A stretch of DNA of 64,000 nt. Source: Bradyrhizobium sp. AZCC 1610 (GTDB lineage Bacteria > Pseudomonadota > Alphaproteobacteria > Rhizobiales > Xanthobacteraceae). Under the pieces are notes generated by a model. It worked only from the letters and a program-made list of their open reading frames with translations, had not been told where the DNA came from and searched no databases. Below, piece by piece: positions 1 to 8,879 of this stretch; positions within the stretch are counted from its first letter, which is position 1; each line of letters opens with the position of its first letter. Location of the stretch: contig NZ_JAZHRR010000001.1 in NCBI RefSeq assembly GCF_036924515.1, positions 2,017,001-2,081,000 of the forward strand. The letters run 5' to 3'. A program made the position numbers and the translations under genes.

Positions 1-608
1 GGGACACCCTTTTCTGGAACAAGGAAACCGAGGAAGGTAATACAAATTCGTTCGGATTCCGACCGGCCCCGATTTGGTTGACTCGGGGACATGCTAGCGT
101 TCGGAAGGATCGTGATCTTATCTCGAAGGCTGGGAAGCCGATCGAGAATGACGCGCGCACCATAGTCGCCTAGCACAATAATCGCTGCACTATCCACGAA
201 CAATCGGTTGAGGCTTTGGCGCAGATATGTCCCGGCTCTTGCCCAGAAATCATCAAACTGGCCGGCGTGAAGATGAACGACATAGGGAATACCAAGAAAG
301 CGCGCTATAGCCGCGATAATCAGCTTGCGGTACGCGCTTCCGCGAAATGCGAGGTGAATGTGGATTAGGTCAACCTCGCCACGCCTTGCAGCAACAACGA
401 ATTGGACTAGCGCCTGGGCAAAGAGCACCACTGCCCAATAGATGTTCTTCTGTCCCCTGGTTATCAGGCGCTCGGCCTTGACGCCAAGGTCTCCGCGTTG
501 GTCGATTGTATCGATAATGAGATCCGTAACGCGATCAATTCCTCCTCGCCCGTGCGGGCCGTAGGGTGTAGCTACGATCAAGCGAAGGGTATTCTGGGTC
601 GTACTCAT
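1..608 (-). CDS. GT4-family glycosyltransferase, N-terminal part (cut by window edge)
   Basis: Reading the minus strand from the ATG at 608 gives an uninterrupted frame of about 202 codons that runs off the left edge. It begins MSTTQNTLRLIVATPYG and continues with the glycine-rich GRGGIDR loop typical of the donor/acceptor cleft in GT-B enzymes, then VDLIHIHLA, GIPYVVHLHAG and AIIVLGDYG, and reaches the start of the second Rossmann domain (ITFLGFLVPEKGV). This order is that of a glycosyltransferase family 4 enzyme, which adds a sugar to a lipid-linked saccharide at the inner face of the cytoplasmic membrane. Its setting in an exopolysaccharide locus fits this. The donor sugar cannot be read from the sequence. 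A related but broken N-terminus lies at 3709-3870. Confidence 0.8.
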   Translation of the reverse strand, partial: MSTTQNTLRLIVATPYGPHGRGGIDRVTDLIIDTIDQRGDLGVKAERLITRGQKNIYWAVVLFAQALVQFVVAARRGEVDLIHIHLAFRGSAYRKLIIAAIARFLGIPYVVHLHAGQFDDFWARAGTYLRQSLNRLFVDSAAIIVLGDYGARVILDRLPSLRDKITILPNASMSPSQPNRGRSESERICITFLGFLVPEKGV

Positions 609-1109
609 CAAATACACCGAAATCCGTCATCACGCTGAGCCGGAGCCATCCTCGGCAATTCCCGCCTAAGCCTGCTTGACTGGACTACGTGGGGAGGACA
701 GACGCGCGGCCTGCCTTATAGCGACAGTCCGACAGAACACGATTGCGCAGCCTTCCAGCGGTCCGCCCGGACGTTCGCGGTACTGAGACGACGTTCGCTC
801 CGATAGTCGCGCCACTGACCATCCTAGTCGCCTCGTCGAAATTTGCAATGTCGGGCTTCCTCGACGCCAATGGTGAGCGAGTATTGATCGCGCGACGTTC
901 GCGCCACCAGCTAGCAGCCGGGTGGAAGCTTGCGGCCTTCCGCAGCGATTGCGGATGTGTTCGGGCTCCGCGTTAACGGGTGCGGACTTACGTGGACGGC
1001 AGCGATCGAAAATCGGTTCATCACCGAGTTACTCACAATTGGGTAGCCACTCAGCCCCACATAAACAACCCCTTTGCCTGCACTCGTTCAGCACGCCCCA
1101 AGGCTATTG
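609..1109. other. Intergenic stretch with no recognisable gene
   Basis: About 500 bases upstream of the minus-strand glycosyltransferase. Only short overlapping frames without family resemblance are present. It may hold the promoter of the GT gene, but no convincing motif was seen. The right end runs into a decayed wecG/tagA relic. Confidence 0.4.
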
Positions 1110-1345
1110 TAGAAGAAATATTGCGGTGTTTGGACTTGGCATCGTCGACATGACGCGGCCGGGGAGTGGCGATGCGTAACCAACAGCGTTTGCAGCTCGT
1201 TGCGCTCAATGTCGCCAAGTTCGCCAACATGCGCTTTGATCCGGTGCTTGCGGCCGATGTCGCTGATAGCGATGTGATCAGCATTGATGGCATGGGCATC
1301 GTGTGGGGCGCGCGGGCGCTCGGGCTGCCAGTCAAGTCGCGTGTG
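1110..1345 (+). pseudogene. WecG/TagA/CpsF glycosyltransferase relic
   Basis: Two pieces in different frames resemble the start of WecG/TagA/CpsF enzymes, which transfer N-acetylmannosaminuronic acid or ManNAc to lipid-linked GlcNAc. The first (about 1110-1160) reads IAVFGLGIVDMTR, like the usual N-terminal strand. The second (about 1175-1345) reads LVALNVAKFANMR and then VISIDGMGIVWGARALGLP, matching the conserved D-G-M-G motif region. The residues that should lie between them are gone, and after SRVTV the resemblance stops and the frame enters unrelated sequence. The gene has therefore lost both its middle and its C-terminal half. The match in function with the nearby WecB-WecC fusion suggests that the ancestral locus made a ManNAcA-containing repeat. 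Confidence 0.6.
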
Positions 1346-1640
1346 ACCGTACGCAAAAGCCTGGGCATGGCACCGCGAGCGAACAGCGGGCTGGCGCCCG
1401 GAACGAGCCGGGTAGGGGGGTGAGGCTTGCAGAAGCATTTTCTCATTCTGTTAGGTGCCATCTGGAAGCGATCAAGCTGTTTCGACACGATAGCCAGCGC
1501 TAATGCGAGCGATCTTACCTGGGATACTGTTTTTCAGCCTTCTGGCGTTGTTCAGTTTGATTGATAGCTTAATCGCGACGGTCACCAGAACGAGGATTCG
1601 CGGACGATCGTCTAACTTTGTCCGGATAAGGCATTTAGCG

Positions 1641-3518
1641 ATGTGTGGGATATTTGGATGGGTTCTTGGGGCCGCGAAGGACGAGGATCGCGAGACTCTT
1701 ATCAGCCTTACGGATTTGATGTTTCATCGGGGGCCGGACGGCTCCGGCTACTGGCTTCACAAGACGCTTGATGAGCAGTTTCAAATCGGCTTCGGACACC
1801 GCCGGCTTTCGATCATTGACATCGGTGGCGGCGCCCAACCAATGTCGAGTGAGGATGGCCGATTCACGCTAATCTTCAACGGCGAGATCTACAATTACAT
1901 TGAACTGCGACAGGAGCTCGTTGCCCTTGGCCACCGGTTTCGCACGAACTCGGATACCGAGGTGCTCATTGAAGCATATCGCGCCTGGCAACTCAACGCA
2001 GTACCTAGATTTCGCGGCATGTTCGGCTTTGCGCTGTGGGATGAAGAAGATCAGCGGCTGATACTTGCCCGGGATGCCTTTGGCAAAAAGCCACTGTTTC
2101 TTGCCGAGCTGCAGGGTGTTCTTCTCTTCGGCTCAGAGATTGAGCCGCTCGTTCAGTTTCCGGGCTTTAACCGAGCTTTCGATCGCGAAGCACTCGGTCA
2201 TTATCTTCTTAATCGCTATGTTCCGGGGCCTTCCACGTTCTTCCGCGCGGTGAAGAAGCTGCAGCCTGGTCACTATGCTGTATGGCAAAGTGGAGCGCTG
2301 AGAACGACACGCTATTTTTCGCCGCCGTTTGCGACGACAGCGCCGGACGTTAAGTCCTTCGATGATGCAATTCGCTTGTTCCAAGGGACATTCGACGAGG
2401 CCGTTCGAATCCGCATGCGCAGCGACGCGCCATTCGGCGCCTATCTTTCGGGTGGCATTGACTCGTCGGCGGTCGTGGCAACCATGGTCAAGCACAGCGC
2501 GGCTCCTGTACGAACCTTCTCAGTAGGCTTTCGGGAATCGGTATACTCGGAGCTCGATCATGCGCGTGTGATTTCTGATCAGTTTGGCACAATTCACAAT
2601 GAGCTGTTCGTCGAGCCTAGCAGCTTCATGAAGCATTGGCCAACCGCCGTCTTGCGGCGTGGTGCCCCAGTCAGCGAAACATCTGACATCCCGATCTTTC
2701 TGCTTTCTGAGATGGCCTCTAGCAGCGTGAAGATGGTACTCACCGGAGAAGGGTCCGACGAGCTGATGGGGGGATATCCGAAGCATCGGGCTGAGCAATG
2801 GATAGGTTTGTACCAATGGCTGATGCCACGCCTCTTGCACGAGCGGCTGATCTATCCGCTGGTGCGGTCCTTGCCTTACGGGATGAGGCGCGCAAAGGTT
2901 CTTGCGTTGGCCGCGGGCGAGCGCGACCTTGTGAACCGCATGCGCGCGTGGTTCGGCGGCACTTCGGTTGCTGAAGCTGAGGCGATACTAGGCCGGCCCT
3001 TGTCGGCAACGCCGCCGGACGTCTATCCATACTCGTCTGGGATCAAATCTAGTCTGCGGCGTACATTATTCTTCGACCAAACATCCTGGCTACCAGATGA
3101 TCTATTGGAACGAGGCGATCGGATGATGATGGCGGGGTCGATCGAGGGCCGGATGCCCTTTATGGATACGATGCTGGCCGGCGTCGTCGCGCGCTTCCCG
3201 GACGAATTTCTGACGGGAGGCAAGGGCGGTAAGACTGTGCTGCGCGCGGCAATGGACAAGATCCTTCCAGCGGAAATCGTGCGGCGGAAGAAAGTCGGAT
3301 TCCGAGTGCCAATCGGAGAATGGTTTAGAGGCCCTTATCGTGATTTCATCCAGGACATGCTGGTGAGCGAAACTTCTAACCTAGCACAAATAATAAACGC
3401 CCCTAAGCTTCGGCGGCTTGTTACAGAGCACCTTGACGGTCAACAGAACCACGAAAAAATGCTTTGGTCATTGCTGAATCTCGAACTCTTCTTGCGCACA
3501 TTTAAGATTGCAACATGA
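1641..3518 (+). CDS. asnB: Asparagine synthase-like glutamine-dependent amidotransferase
   Basis: The frame is open from 1503, but the start is placed at 1641 because Cys2 of MCGIFGW must be the mature N-terminal nucleophile of a class II glutamine amidotransferase; the upstream 46 residues are probably untranslated. The protein has about 625 residues. Residues 1-215 form the glutaminase domain (RGPDGSG, FNGEIYNY, SDTEVLIEA). The synthetase domain follows with the pyrophosphate loop SGGIDSS near 270 and a later GEGSDELMGGY. It makes an amide from a carboxylate using ATP and glutamine. In polysaccharide loci such enzymes often amidate a uronic acid, and the UDP-ManNAc dehydrogenase gene next door supplies one. 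True asparagine synthesis remains possible. Confidence 0.85.
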   Translation: MCGIFGWVLGAAKDEDRETLISLTDLMFHRGPDGSGYWLHKTLDEQFQIGFGHRRLSIIDIGGGAQPMSSEDGRFTLIFNGEIYNYIELRQELVALGHRFRTNSDTEVLIEAYRAWQLNAVPRFRGMFGFALWDEEDQRLILARDAFGKKPLFLAELQGVLLFGSEIEPLVQFPGFNRAFDREALGHYLLNRYVPGPSTFFRAVKKLQPGHYAVWQSGALRTTRYFSPPFATTAPDVKSFDDAIRLFQGTFDEAVRIRMRSDAPFGAYLSGGIDSSAVVATMVKHSAAPVRTFSVGFRESVYSELDHARVISDQFGTIHNELFVEPSSFMKHWPTAVLRRGAPVSETSDIPIFLLSEMASSSVKMVLTGEGSDELMGGYPKHRAEQWIGLYQWLMPRLLHERLIYPLVRSLPYGMRRAKVLALAAGERDLVNRMRAWFGGTSVAEAEAILGRPLSATPPDVYPYSSGIKSSLRRTLFFDQTSWLPDDLLERGDRMMMAGSIEGRMPFMDTMLAGVVARFPDEFLTGGKGGKTVLRAAMDKILPAEIVRRKKVGFRVPIGEWFRGPYRDFIQDMLVSETSNLAQIINAPKLRRLVTEHLDGQQNHEKMLWSLLNLELFLRTFKIAT

Positions 3519-3708
3519 AAATAGCCGGCTCTTGCTTTTGAATCCATTTGCGGACCCATACGAAGCCAGGGGCGATAGTTACAACTGCGTGAACCAGTCC
3601 TCTTTCGCTGATGGCGGCAATCTAACAATAGCCCGAGGCTTGACGGCTCGCAAAATCCCGAACTTTCAAACCCGAATCTCTCCGTCGGCGGCAGCTTCCG
3701 CCGCGACC

Positions 3709-3870
3709 TCAGGATTTGACCGGTGACAGGTATACATTCGCTGCCCGACTAATCAGAAACTGAAGATCAACGCGCGGATGCTCGCGAAGCTCGTGCCGGA
3801 TGGCATCCATCATGCGATCGATCCCGCCTCGTCCTCCTTCGCCAGTGGGCGCGACCGCCACGACATTGAG
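3709..3870 (-). pseudogene. GT4 glycosyltransferase N-terminal relic
   Basis: A minus-strand frame reads NVVAVAPTGEGGRGGIDRMM and then soon ends at a stop. The GRGGIDR loop matches that of the glycosyltransferase at 1-608, so this is the first strand, loop and helix of a GT4 enzyme with everything after it lost. The end of the WecB-WecC frame overlaps this relic in another frame, which marks a recombination joint between the two genes. Confidence 0.55.
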
Positions 3871-3886
3871 CGACGACGCAGATTGC

Positions 3887-6247
3887 CTATGAAACTTGTC
3901 GAACGCCTGGCTGCGAGCGAGATCGTCCATCATTTGTGCGCCGCGATTGAGCTCCGATACGGGTTCTCCTAGCCCGAATAGCCACCGTCCGGCTTTGGGT
4001 CACCTCGGCGTCGGCGTTGATCAACTTTTCAAACGAAAGCAGCGGGGATACGAACTTCCTGGGCGTGTAGAACTTATGATTCGAGAGAATAACCAACACG
4101 TCCGCCCAGCCATCGACTTCTTCGATGGGAAAGAGCTCGAGGTCCCAATTCTTCACGAAGGGATCGTGGCAGCGGATTTCGTATCTTCTCGAGAGAAGCC
4201 TTGCGACCTCCAAAGCCGGAGTTTCGCGAGCATCGTCGACGTCCGGCTTATAACTCACTCCCAAAATTCCAATCTTCTTGGTGGACGGGGCGATCTTGTT
4301 TTGAATTCGCTCGGCGGTGCGCTTCGGCATCCCGTCGTTCAGTTCGCGCGCCGTTCTAATGAGATTCGGGCCGTCGCCGACGTCTTCGGTCAAAAACCAC
4401 GGATCGATGGCGATGCAATGACCTCCGACTCCGATTCCCGGCTGCAGAATGTTGACGCGCGGATGCTTGTTCGCAAGCTTGATCGCAGCCGAGATGTCGA
4501 ACCTGAATTTATCGGCAATCAGCGAGAATTCGTTCGCGAGCGCAATGTTGACGTCGCGGAACGTGTTTTCCATGAGCTTTACGCACTCAGCGGTCACGAG
4601 AGTCGTCCGGTGAATCGCGCCCTTCGTGAAGCTCGAATAGAGACGCGCTGCTCTTTGTGCTGCTTCCGGCGATGTGGCGCCAATGATGCGGTCGTTGTGC
4701 ACGATCTCATGTAACGTGTTGCCGGGAATTGCGCGCTCCGGGCAATGCGCGACTTCGACTTTCAAATGTTTCGATTGCAGAATGGGAAGTACGATGTCTT
4801 CACAAGTTTTCGGTTTGATTGTCGATTCGATGATGAGGAGATTTCCATCTTTCATGACAGAAAGCAGGCTGTTCACAGCGGAAAGGACGAAGGACAAATC
4901 GCACTTCTTGTTTTTGTGTGGAGTCGGTACGGCCACAACGAAAACGTCCGCCGGCCCAGGCTTCGTATGAGCTTTGAAGTTCCCAGTCTTCAAAGCGTCC
5001 GTTAACAATTCCGCAATACCTTTCTCTTCAAACGAGCAGCGGCCGCTGTTGATCTCAGTCACTTTCTTCTCGCTGAGATCAACGCCTGTGACCTTTAGGC
5101 CCGCGTTAGCAAATAACAGGGACGTCGGAAGCCCCATGTAACCAAGGCCTACAACGCAAACGGTATCGTGCGTTTGCAGAACCGGCTTCACATGTTTGCC
5201 CATAATGACGTCGAGAATTCTCTCGGCGGTGCGGCCATCACCAAAGGGATTGGTCCAAGGTTTGATAGGGCGCTTGAGAGCCGCGACCATCGCGTCCGCG
5301 TTCCGGTGGACCAACACATTCGCCCCGAGATCGACGGTTTCGGGCCGTTCGGTGCTATCGCGTATCGTTACGCAAGGTACGCCGAGGATACAAGCTTCTT
5401 CCTGCACACCGCCAGAGTCCGTAATGACGGCCGTGCAATTCGAAAGCAAGTTCACGAAATCTGAATAGCCGACGGGCTCTGTCCAAGTCAGATTTGCAGG
5501 CAAATCTATCTTGCTTTCCTTAAGAACCTTCTGTGTGCGATAGTGGATCGGCCAGCATACGTTGCCAGGGATCTTCGTGATTAGTTGAATGAGTTCCTTC
5601 AGCGCGTCCGGATCATCGACGTTCGCGGCCCGGTGGGACGTGAGAAGGTAGTATTTCTTTTTCTGCAATCTCAGTTCAGATAGAATCTGGCTGCTTTTCT
5701 CCGCTTTAATTCGGTGGGAAAGTAAAGCGTCGACGATCGTGTTACCGACCTTGAAGATCTTTGACTCTGGCAGACCTTCTTTTGTGAGGTGATCGACCTG
5801 CAGCTCGGTGACCGCAAACAAATAGTCCGAAATATGATCGGCGATGATTCGGTTGCTTTCTTCGGGCATCGTTTGGTCAAATGAGCGCAACCCCGCCTCG
5901 ATGTGTCCGACCTTGATATGGAGCTTGTGCGCCGCGAGTGCGCCGGCCACCACTGTGTTTGTATCTCCCTGAACGAGCAATACGTCAGGGTTCTCCGACA
6001 CTAAGATCGGCTCAAGCTCGATCAATATGCGGCCAGTTTGGTTAGCGTGACCGCCGGAGCCGACATTCAAATTGTATTTCGGGGCGGGAAGATCGAGTTC
6101 CGAGAAAAAGATGGCATCGAGTTTCTCGGAGTAATGTTGCTTCGAATGGATGATGAAGTGGTTGAGCTTTCGCGTCTGGCATTCGCGAATGACCGGCGCC
6201 ATCTTGATGATTTCCGGGCGAGTCCCAACGAGAATGGCGATTTTCAT
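3887..6247 (-). CDS. wecB-wecC: Fused UDP-GlcNAc 2-epimerase / UDP-ManNAc dehydrogenase
   Basis: A single 786-residue frame contains two enzymes that are usually separate. Residues 1-350 are the non-hydrolysing UDP-GlcNAc 2-epimerase (GTRPEIIKMAPVI at 8, GHIEAGLRS at 114, DSGGVQEE at 277). Residues 360-745 are UDP-ManNAc 6-dehydrogenase (nucleotide loop VVGLGYMGLP at 365, catalytic Cys611 in GVGGHCIAIDPW, ARELNDGMP at 633). Together they convert UDP-GlcNAc to UDP-ManNAcA, an activated acidic sugar for surface polysaccharide. The last ~35 residues do not resemble the family and run into the glycosyltransferase relic at 3709-3870, so the natural C-terminus may have been replaced. Base composition looks less GC-rich than in the core genes after 40 kb. 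A broken copy of the 5' end lies at 10772. Confidence 0.85.
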   Translation of the reverse strand: MKIAILVGTRPEIIKMAPVIRECQTRKLNHFIIHSKQHYSEKLDAIFFSELDLPAPKYNLNVGSGGHANQTGRILIELEPILVSENPDVLLVQGDTNTVVAGALAAHKLHIKVGHIEAGLRSFDQTMPEESNRIIADHISDYLFAVTELQVDHLTKEGLPESKIFKVGNTIVDALLSHRIKAEKSSQILSELRLQKKKYYLLTSHRAANVDDPDALKELIQLITKIPGNVCWPIHYRTQKVLKESKIDLPANLTWTEPVGYSDFVNLLSNCTAVITDSGGVQEEACILGVPCVTIRDSTERPETVDLGANVLVHRNADAMVAALKRPIKPWTNPFGDGRTAERILDVIMGKHVKPVLQTHDTVCVVGLGYMGLPTSLLFANAGLKVTGVDLSEKKVTEINSGRCSFEEKGIAELLTDALKTGNFKAHTKPGPADVFVVAVPTPHKNKKCDLSFVLSAVNSLLSVMKDGNLLIIESTIKPKTCEDIVLPILQSKHLKVEVAHCPERAIPGNTLHEIVHNDRIIGATSPEAAQRAARLYSSFTKGAIHRTTLVTAECVKLMENTFRDVNIALANEFSLIADKFRFDISAAIKLANKHPRVNILQPGIGVGGHCIAIDPWFLTEDVGDGPNLIRTARELNDGMPKRTAERIQNKIAPSTKKIGILGVSYKPDVDDARETPALEVARLLSRRYEIRCHDPFVKNWDLELFPIEEVDGWADVLVILSNHKFYTPRKFVSPLLSFEKLINADAEVTQSRTVAIRARRTRIGAQSRRTNDGRSRSQPGVRQVS

Positions 6248-6525
6248 CTATCCTCCATGAGCGGATTGAGCACGACCATCTGAGGAGATCCGGTAAACTG
6301 CTGCTCTAGAAACGTGGCTGTCAGAGTTTCGATCTCAGTTCGCTCGCTGAGGGCCGCATGGTTCCAAACTCATAGCCCATGAGCATAGTCTTTGAACCGG
6401 TCCGCGGCTCGACCCTTTCGGATTACCCATTCTCGATCATGGGAGGAGTCCAGACCAGCCGGTCGCGGAGTGGTATAGACGCCCTCACAGTGATTTCGTA
6501 CAGGACATGACTGCCGCGCTGGCTT

Positions 6526-6730
6526 AGGCGGGAGCAGAAACCATGTCGATCCGGAGAAAGGAGCCGAGTAAACGTGCTTCGTGCTCGCGATCTTCTGGTG
6601 ACGTTGGGGATGTACTGGAAGTCGCGTTTGCGCGTCTGATAGCCGAGGGTGCGTCAGCGAACCTAAATCATCAATGCGATACGCGGTCACGAATACTGCA
6701 AAGATGGTAGATGCCAAGGTACGGGGACAT
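6526..6730 (-). pseudogene. Flippase C-terminal relic with internal insert
   Basis: Two short minus-strand pieces, LASTIFAVF (about 6690-6720) and FSGSTWFLL (about 6530-6560), match the last transmembrane helices of the flippase fragment at 21889-22251 (LASIVVAVF and FAGSTWFLL), both as protein and as DNA. About 130 unrelated bases separate them. This is a second, decayed C-terminal copy placed directly downstream of the intact flippase gene. It cannot make a working transporter. Confidence 0.55.
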
Positions 6731-6852
6731 CGCCGCTGTCCATCAACCAGCGCCGCGACAACCGCCTCCTGCATCGCCGCGTCGCATCGCCGACGCCGGC
6801 ACCACCATCGCGGAGCCGTGCTGGATCAGCTCGAGCTGGAGCTTTGCAACTC

Positions 6853-8379
6853 TCATGCTCCTCTCCCGATCGATCGACGAAGTGGACTGAAGAGAGTCGA
6901 AATAATCTCACGGTCTCGATCGGTAAAGAGAAAAAGCCATGCCGCGCCAGCAAAAAGCGCGAGAAACACGGCCGCTTCAAATACCGTGAACAACAAGGTC
7001 CGGTCATCAATCGGCTTCAATAAAAGCCACACTATGCCTGCGGTTGTAACTGCTACCGCAGTCGCAGTCGCGACAGGCATTCCGACAATCCGAATACGAA
7101 ACATGCTGATCACGACGGCGAAGCGGACGAGACTTATCGTTGCCATTGAAGCGAAGCTCGCCAGTGCAGCGCCAAATTGTCCAAAGATCGGCACCAGCAC
7201 CCCGCAAGCAATCACCGATAGCAAGAATCCGCAGCCCAGAAGAATGGTCTCCCGGACGTGCCATCCAGTCATGGAAAGTGCAAATCCGCTGTAGCCGAAT
7301 ATGGTCTGCAGGAATATTCTTGCGGCGACGAGCGCAACTACGCTCGCATCGACCGCGAAGGAAGGCCCGAGCACCAGATCTATGCGATCGCCCCAAAAAA
7401 GAATGGCGGCAAATATGGGCGCCGAAACCAGTGTCATTCGACGAATGTTCTCGGCCAGAATATCTTCCATTGCGGCAAGATTGTTGTTCCGATAGCACAG
7501 CGCGACGCGAGGACCTAGGGTTTGCCCCAGAGCCTCCCCAATGAGACCGATCAGCTGCGCAATCATCAGGATGGCCGCATATTGGCCGACGTCCCTCGCG
7601 CTCCCAAAATAGCCAAGAAAGAGCGAGTCGGCGCTCCGGATCCAGACCACGAAGACCACCGAAGCGCACAAGCTCGGGGAATATAGAAAAACCGATCCGA
7701 CGTCGGCCCAATCCCTTCGCTGAGGGGGGCCGCTACCAGCCAGGTCCTTGCGCGCCACCAAGGCCAGCACCGCCCAGGAAATAATGTAAGAGGCGCATGT
7801 CGCGACGACGATCGCCCACAACCGAAATCCAAGCACAAGCAGCAAGCCCATGATTATAAGGCGGATGGTGGGCTGCACCACGTAGTTCGCCAGCATGAAA
7901 GGTGCGGGATTCAACACTCCCCGATAGACCCCGCCCAACACCGCGATATCCGTTGCAAAAGGGAGCGCTATGAGCGTCACGAGAAGGACATTCGCGAAAT
8001 CTGGATAGCGGTAGATCGACTGCTCGACATAGCTGCCCAGTCCGGCTGCCGCCAGCGCCGGGGGAATCATTGCAAGGCCGAATGTGAGGAGCCGGAAGAA
8101 CGTCAGCTGTCTCAGTCGAACAGAAAGCCGTTCCGGTGCGGATCCCAAATGGCGTTGCAGCGCCAGATCCAGTCCGAGCGGACTAACAACGCTACAGCTT
8201 TCCAGAACACTACGCGCAACGTTGAACATACCATACTGAGTTGCCCCGATCATTCGCGCGATCACGATGCCTGCGACGAAACTTATGAATTTCGCGTAGG
8301 CGATTGACGAAGCGTTGAGCGGCGCTCCTTTCAGGAAGGAATAATAGGGAGCATCCCTTGTGGTCCGGCTTGCTTCCAT
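6853..8379 (-). CDS. wzx: Oligosaccharide flippase (Wzx-like, MOP superfamily)
   Basis: A 508-residue, very hydrophobic protein with about 12-14 predicted membrane helices spread along its length, as in Wzx and other polysaccharide biosynthesis transporters. The N-terminus has the family-like pattern FISFVAGIVIARMIGATQYG followed by VLESCSVVSPLGLDLALQRHLG. It would flip the undecaprenyl-linked repeat unit from the inner to the outer leaflet of the cytoplasmic membrane. The stop codon overlaps an ATG on the same strand (about 6854), as in a translationally coupled operon, but the frame after it is short and unrecognised. C-terminal fragments of related flippases lie at 6526-6730 and 21889-22251. 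Substrate is unknown. Confidence 0.85.
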   Translation of the reverse strand: MEASRTTRDAPYYSFLKGAPLNASSIAYAKFISFVAGIVIARMIGATQYGMFNVARSVLESCSVVSPLGLDLALQRHLGSAPERLSVRLRQLTFFRLLTFGLAMIPPALAAAGLGSYVEQSIYRYPDFANVLLVTLIALPFATDIAVLGGVYRGVLNPAPFMLANYVVQPTIRLIIMGLLLVLGFRLWAIVVATCASYIISWAVLALVARKDLAGSGPPQRRDWADVGSVFLYSPSLCASVVFVVWIRSADSLFLGYFGSARDVGQYAAILMIAQLIGLIGEALGQTLGPRVALCYRNNNLAAMEDILAENIRRMTLVSAPIFAAILFWGDRIDLVLGPSFAVDASVVALVAARIFLQTIFGYSGFALSMTGWHVRETILLGCGFLLSVIACGVLVPIFGQFGAALASFASMATISLVRFAVVISMFRIRIVGMPVATATAVAVTTAGIVWLLLKPIDDRTLLFTVFEAAVFLALFAGAAWLFLFTDRDREIISTLFSPLRRSIGRGA

Positions 8380-8879
8380 AGTTGGAATATCCTTCCAGTT
8401 TCGACGCAGGTCAGGAACGATGCAGCTCGGTGAAGCGCCGCGAAATCTGAGCGGCGAGTACGGAGAACGGTCCCTCGACGGTGAGGGCAGCGATCCGTTT
8501 GACGTGCGCCGAGCGTCACCCCCACCTCGGAATTGGCCGACGGGTGCGGTTTTGGGAGAAGCAATTAGTTCCGGGCGGGCTATTTGTCATCGGGCATCTC
8601 TTTGAGTGTGCGTCGAATGGATGACAGGAGGGGCCGGGTCGAGATCACGCGGCCGGCCGGTTCCGCGGCAGGAGCCGCCATGACGACCGTGACCGTCTGG
8701 CGGCGATGAGTGCGGCGGAGGTGTTCACCGGCTAGTCGAGCCTGTGAGTAAGCGAGCTGGGCGCCGGCCTCGCATCTCAACTGAACGATGCATCTCAAGT
8801 GCGCCAGCCCTTCTGCTGGTCGTCGCCGCCATCATTTCATATTCCGCTCCGACTTCCATGCCAGCATTTGCAGCTCTCG
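8380..8879. other. 500-base stretch without a recognisable gene
   Basis: It lies between the GT4 gene (stop at 8880) and the flippase start (8379), both on the minus strand. Several short frames of 70-80 codons exist on either strand, but none shows a family motif or a good ribosome site. It probably contains decayed coding sequence, in keeping with the rest of the locus. Confidence 0.35.

Noticed and set aside
1503..1640. 46-residue hydrophobic N-terminal extension of the asparagine synthase frame
   Set aside because: Class II amidotransferases need Cys at position 2 after the initiator Met, so the start at 1641 is required and the extension is not part of the active protein.
3896..4714. 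272-codon plus-strand frame opposite wecC
   Set aside because: No motif; the opposite strand encodes an intact dehydrogenase domain.
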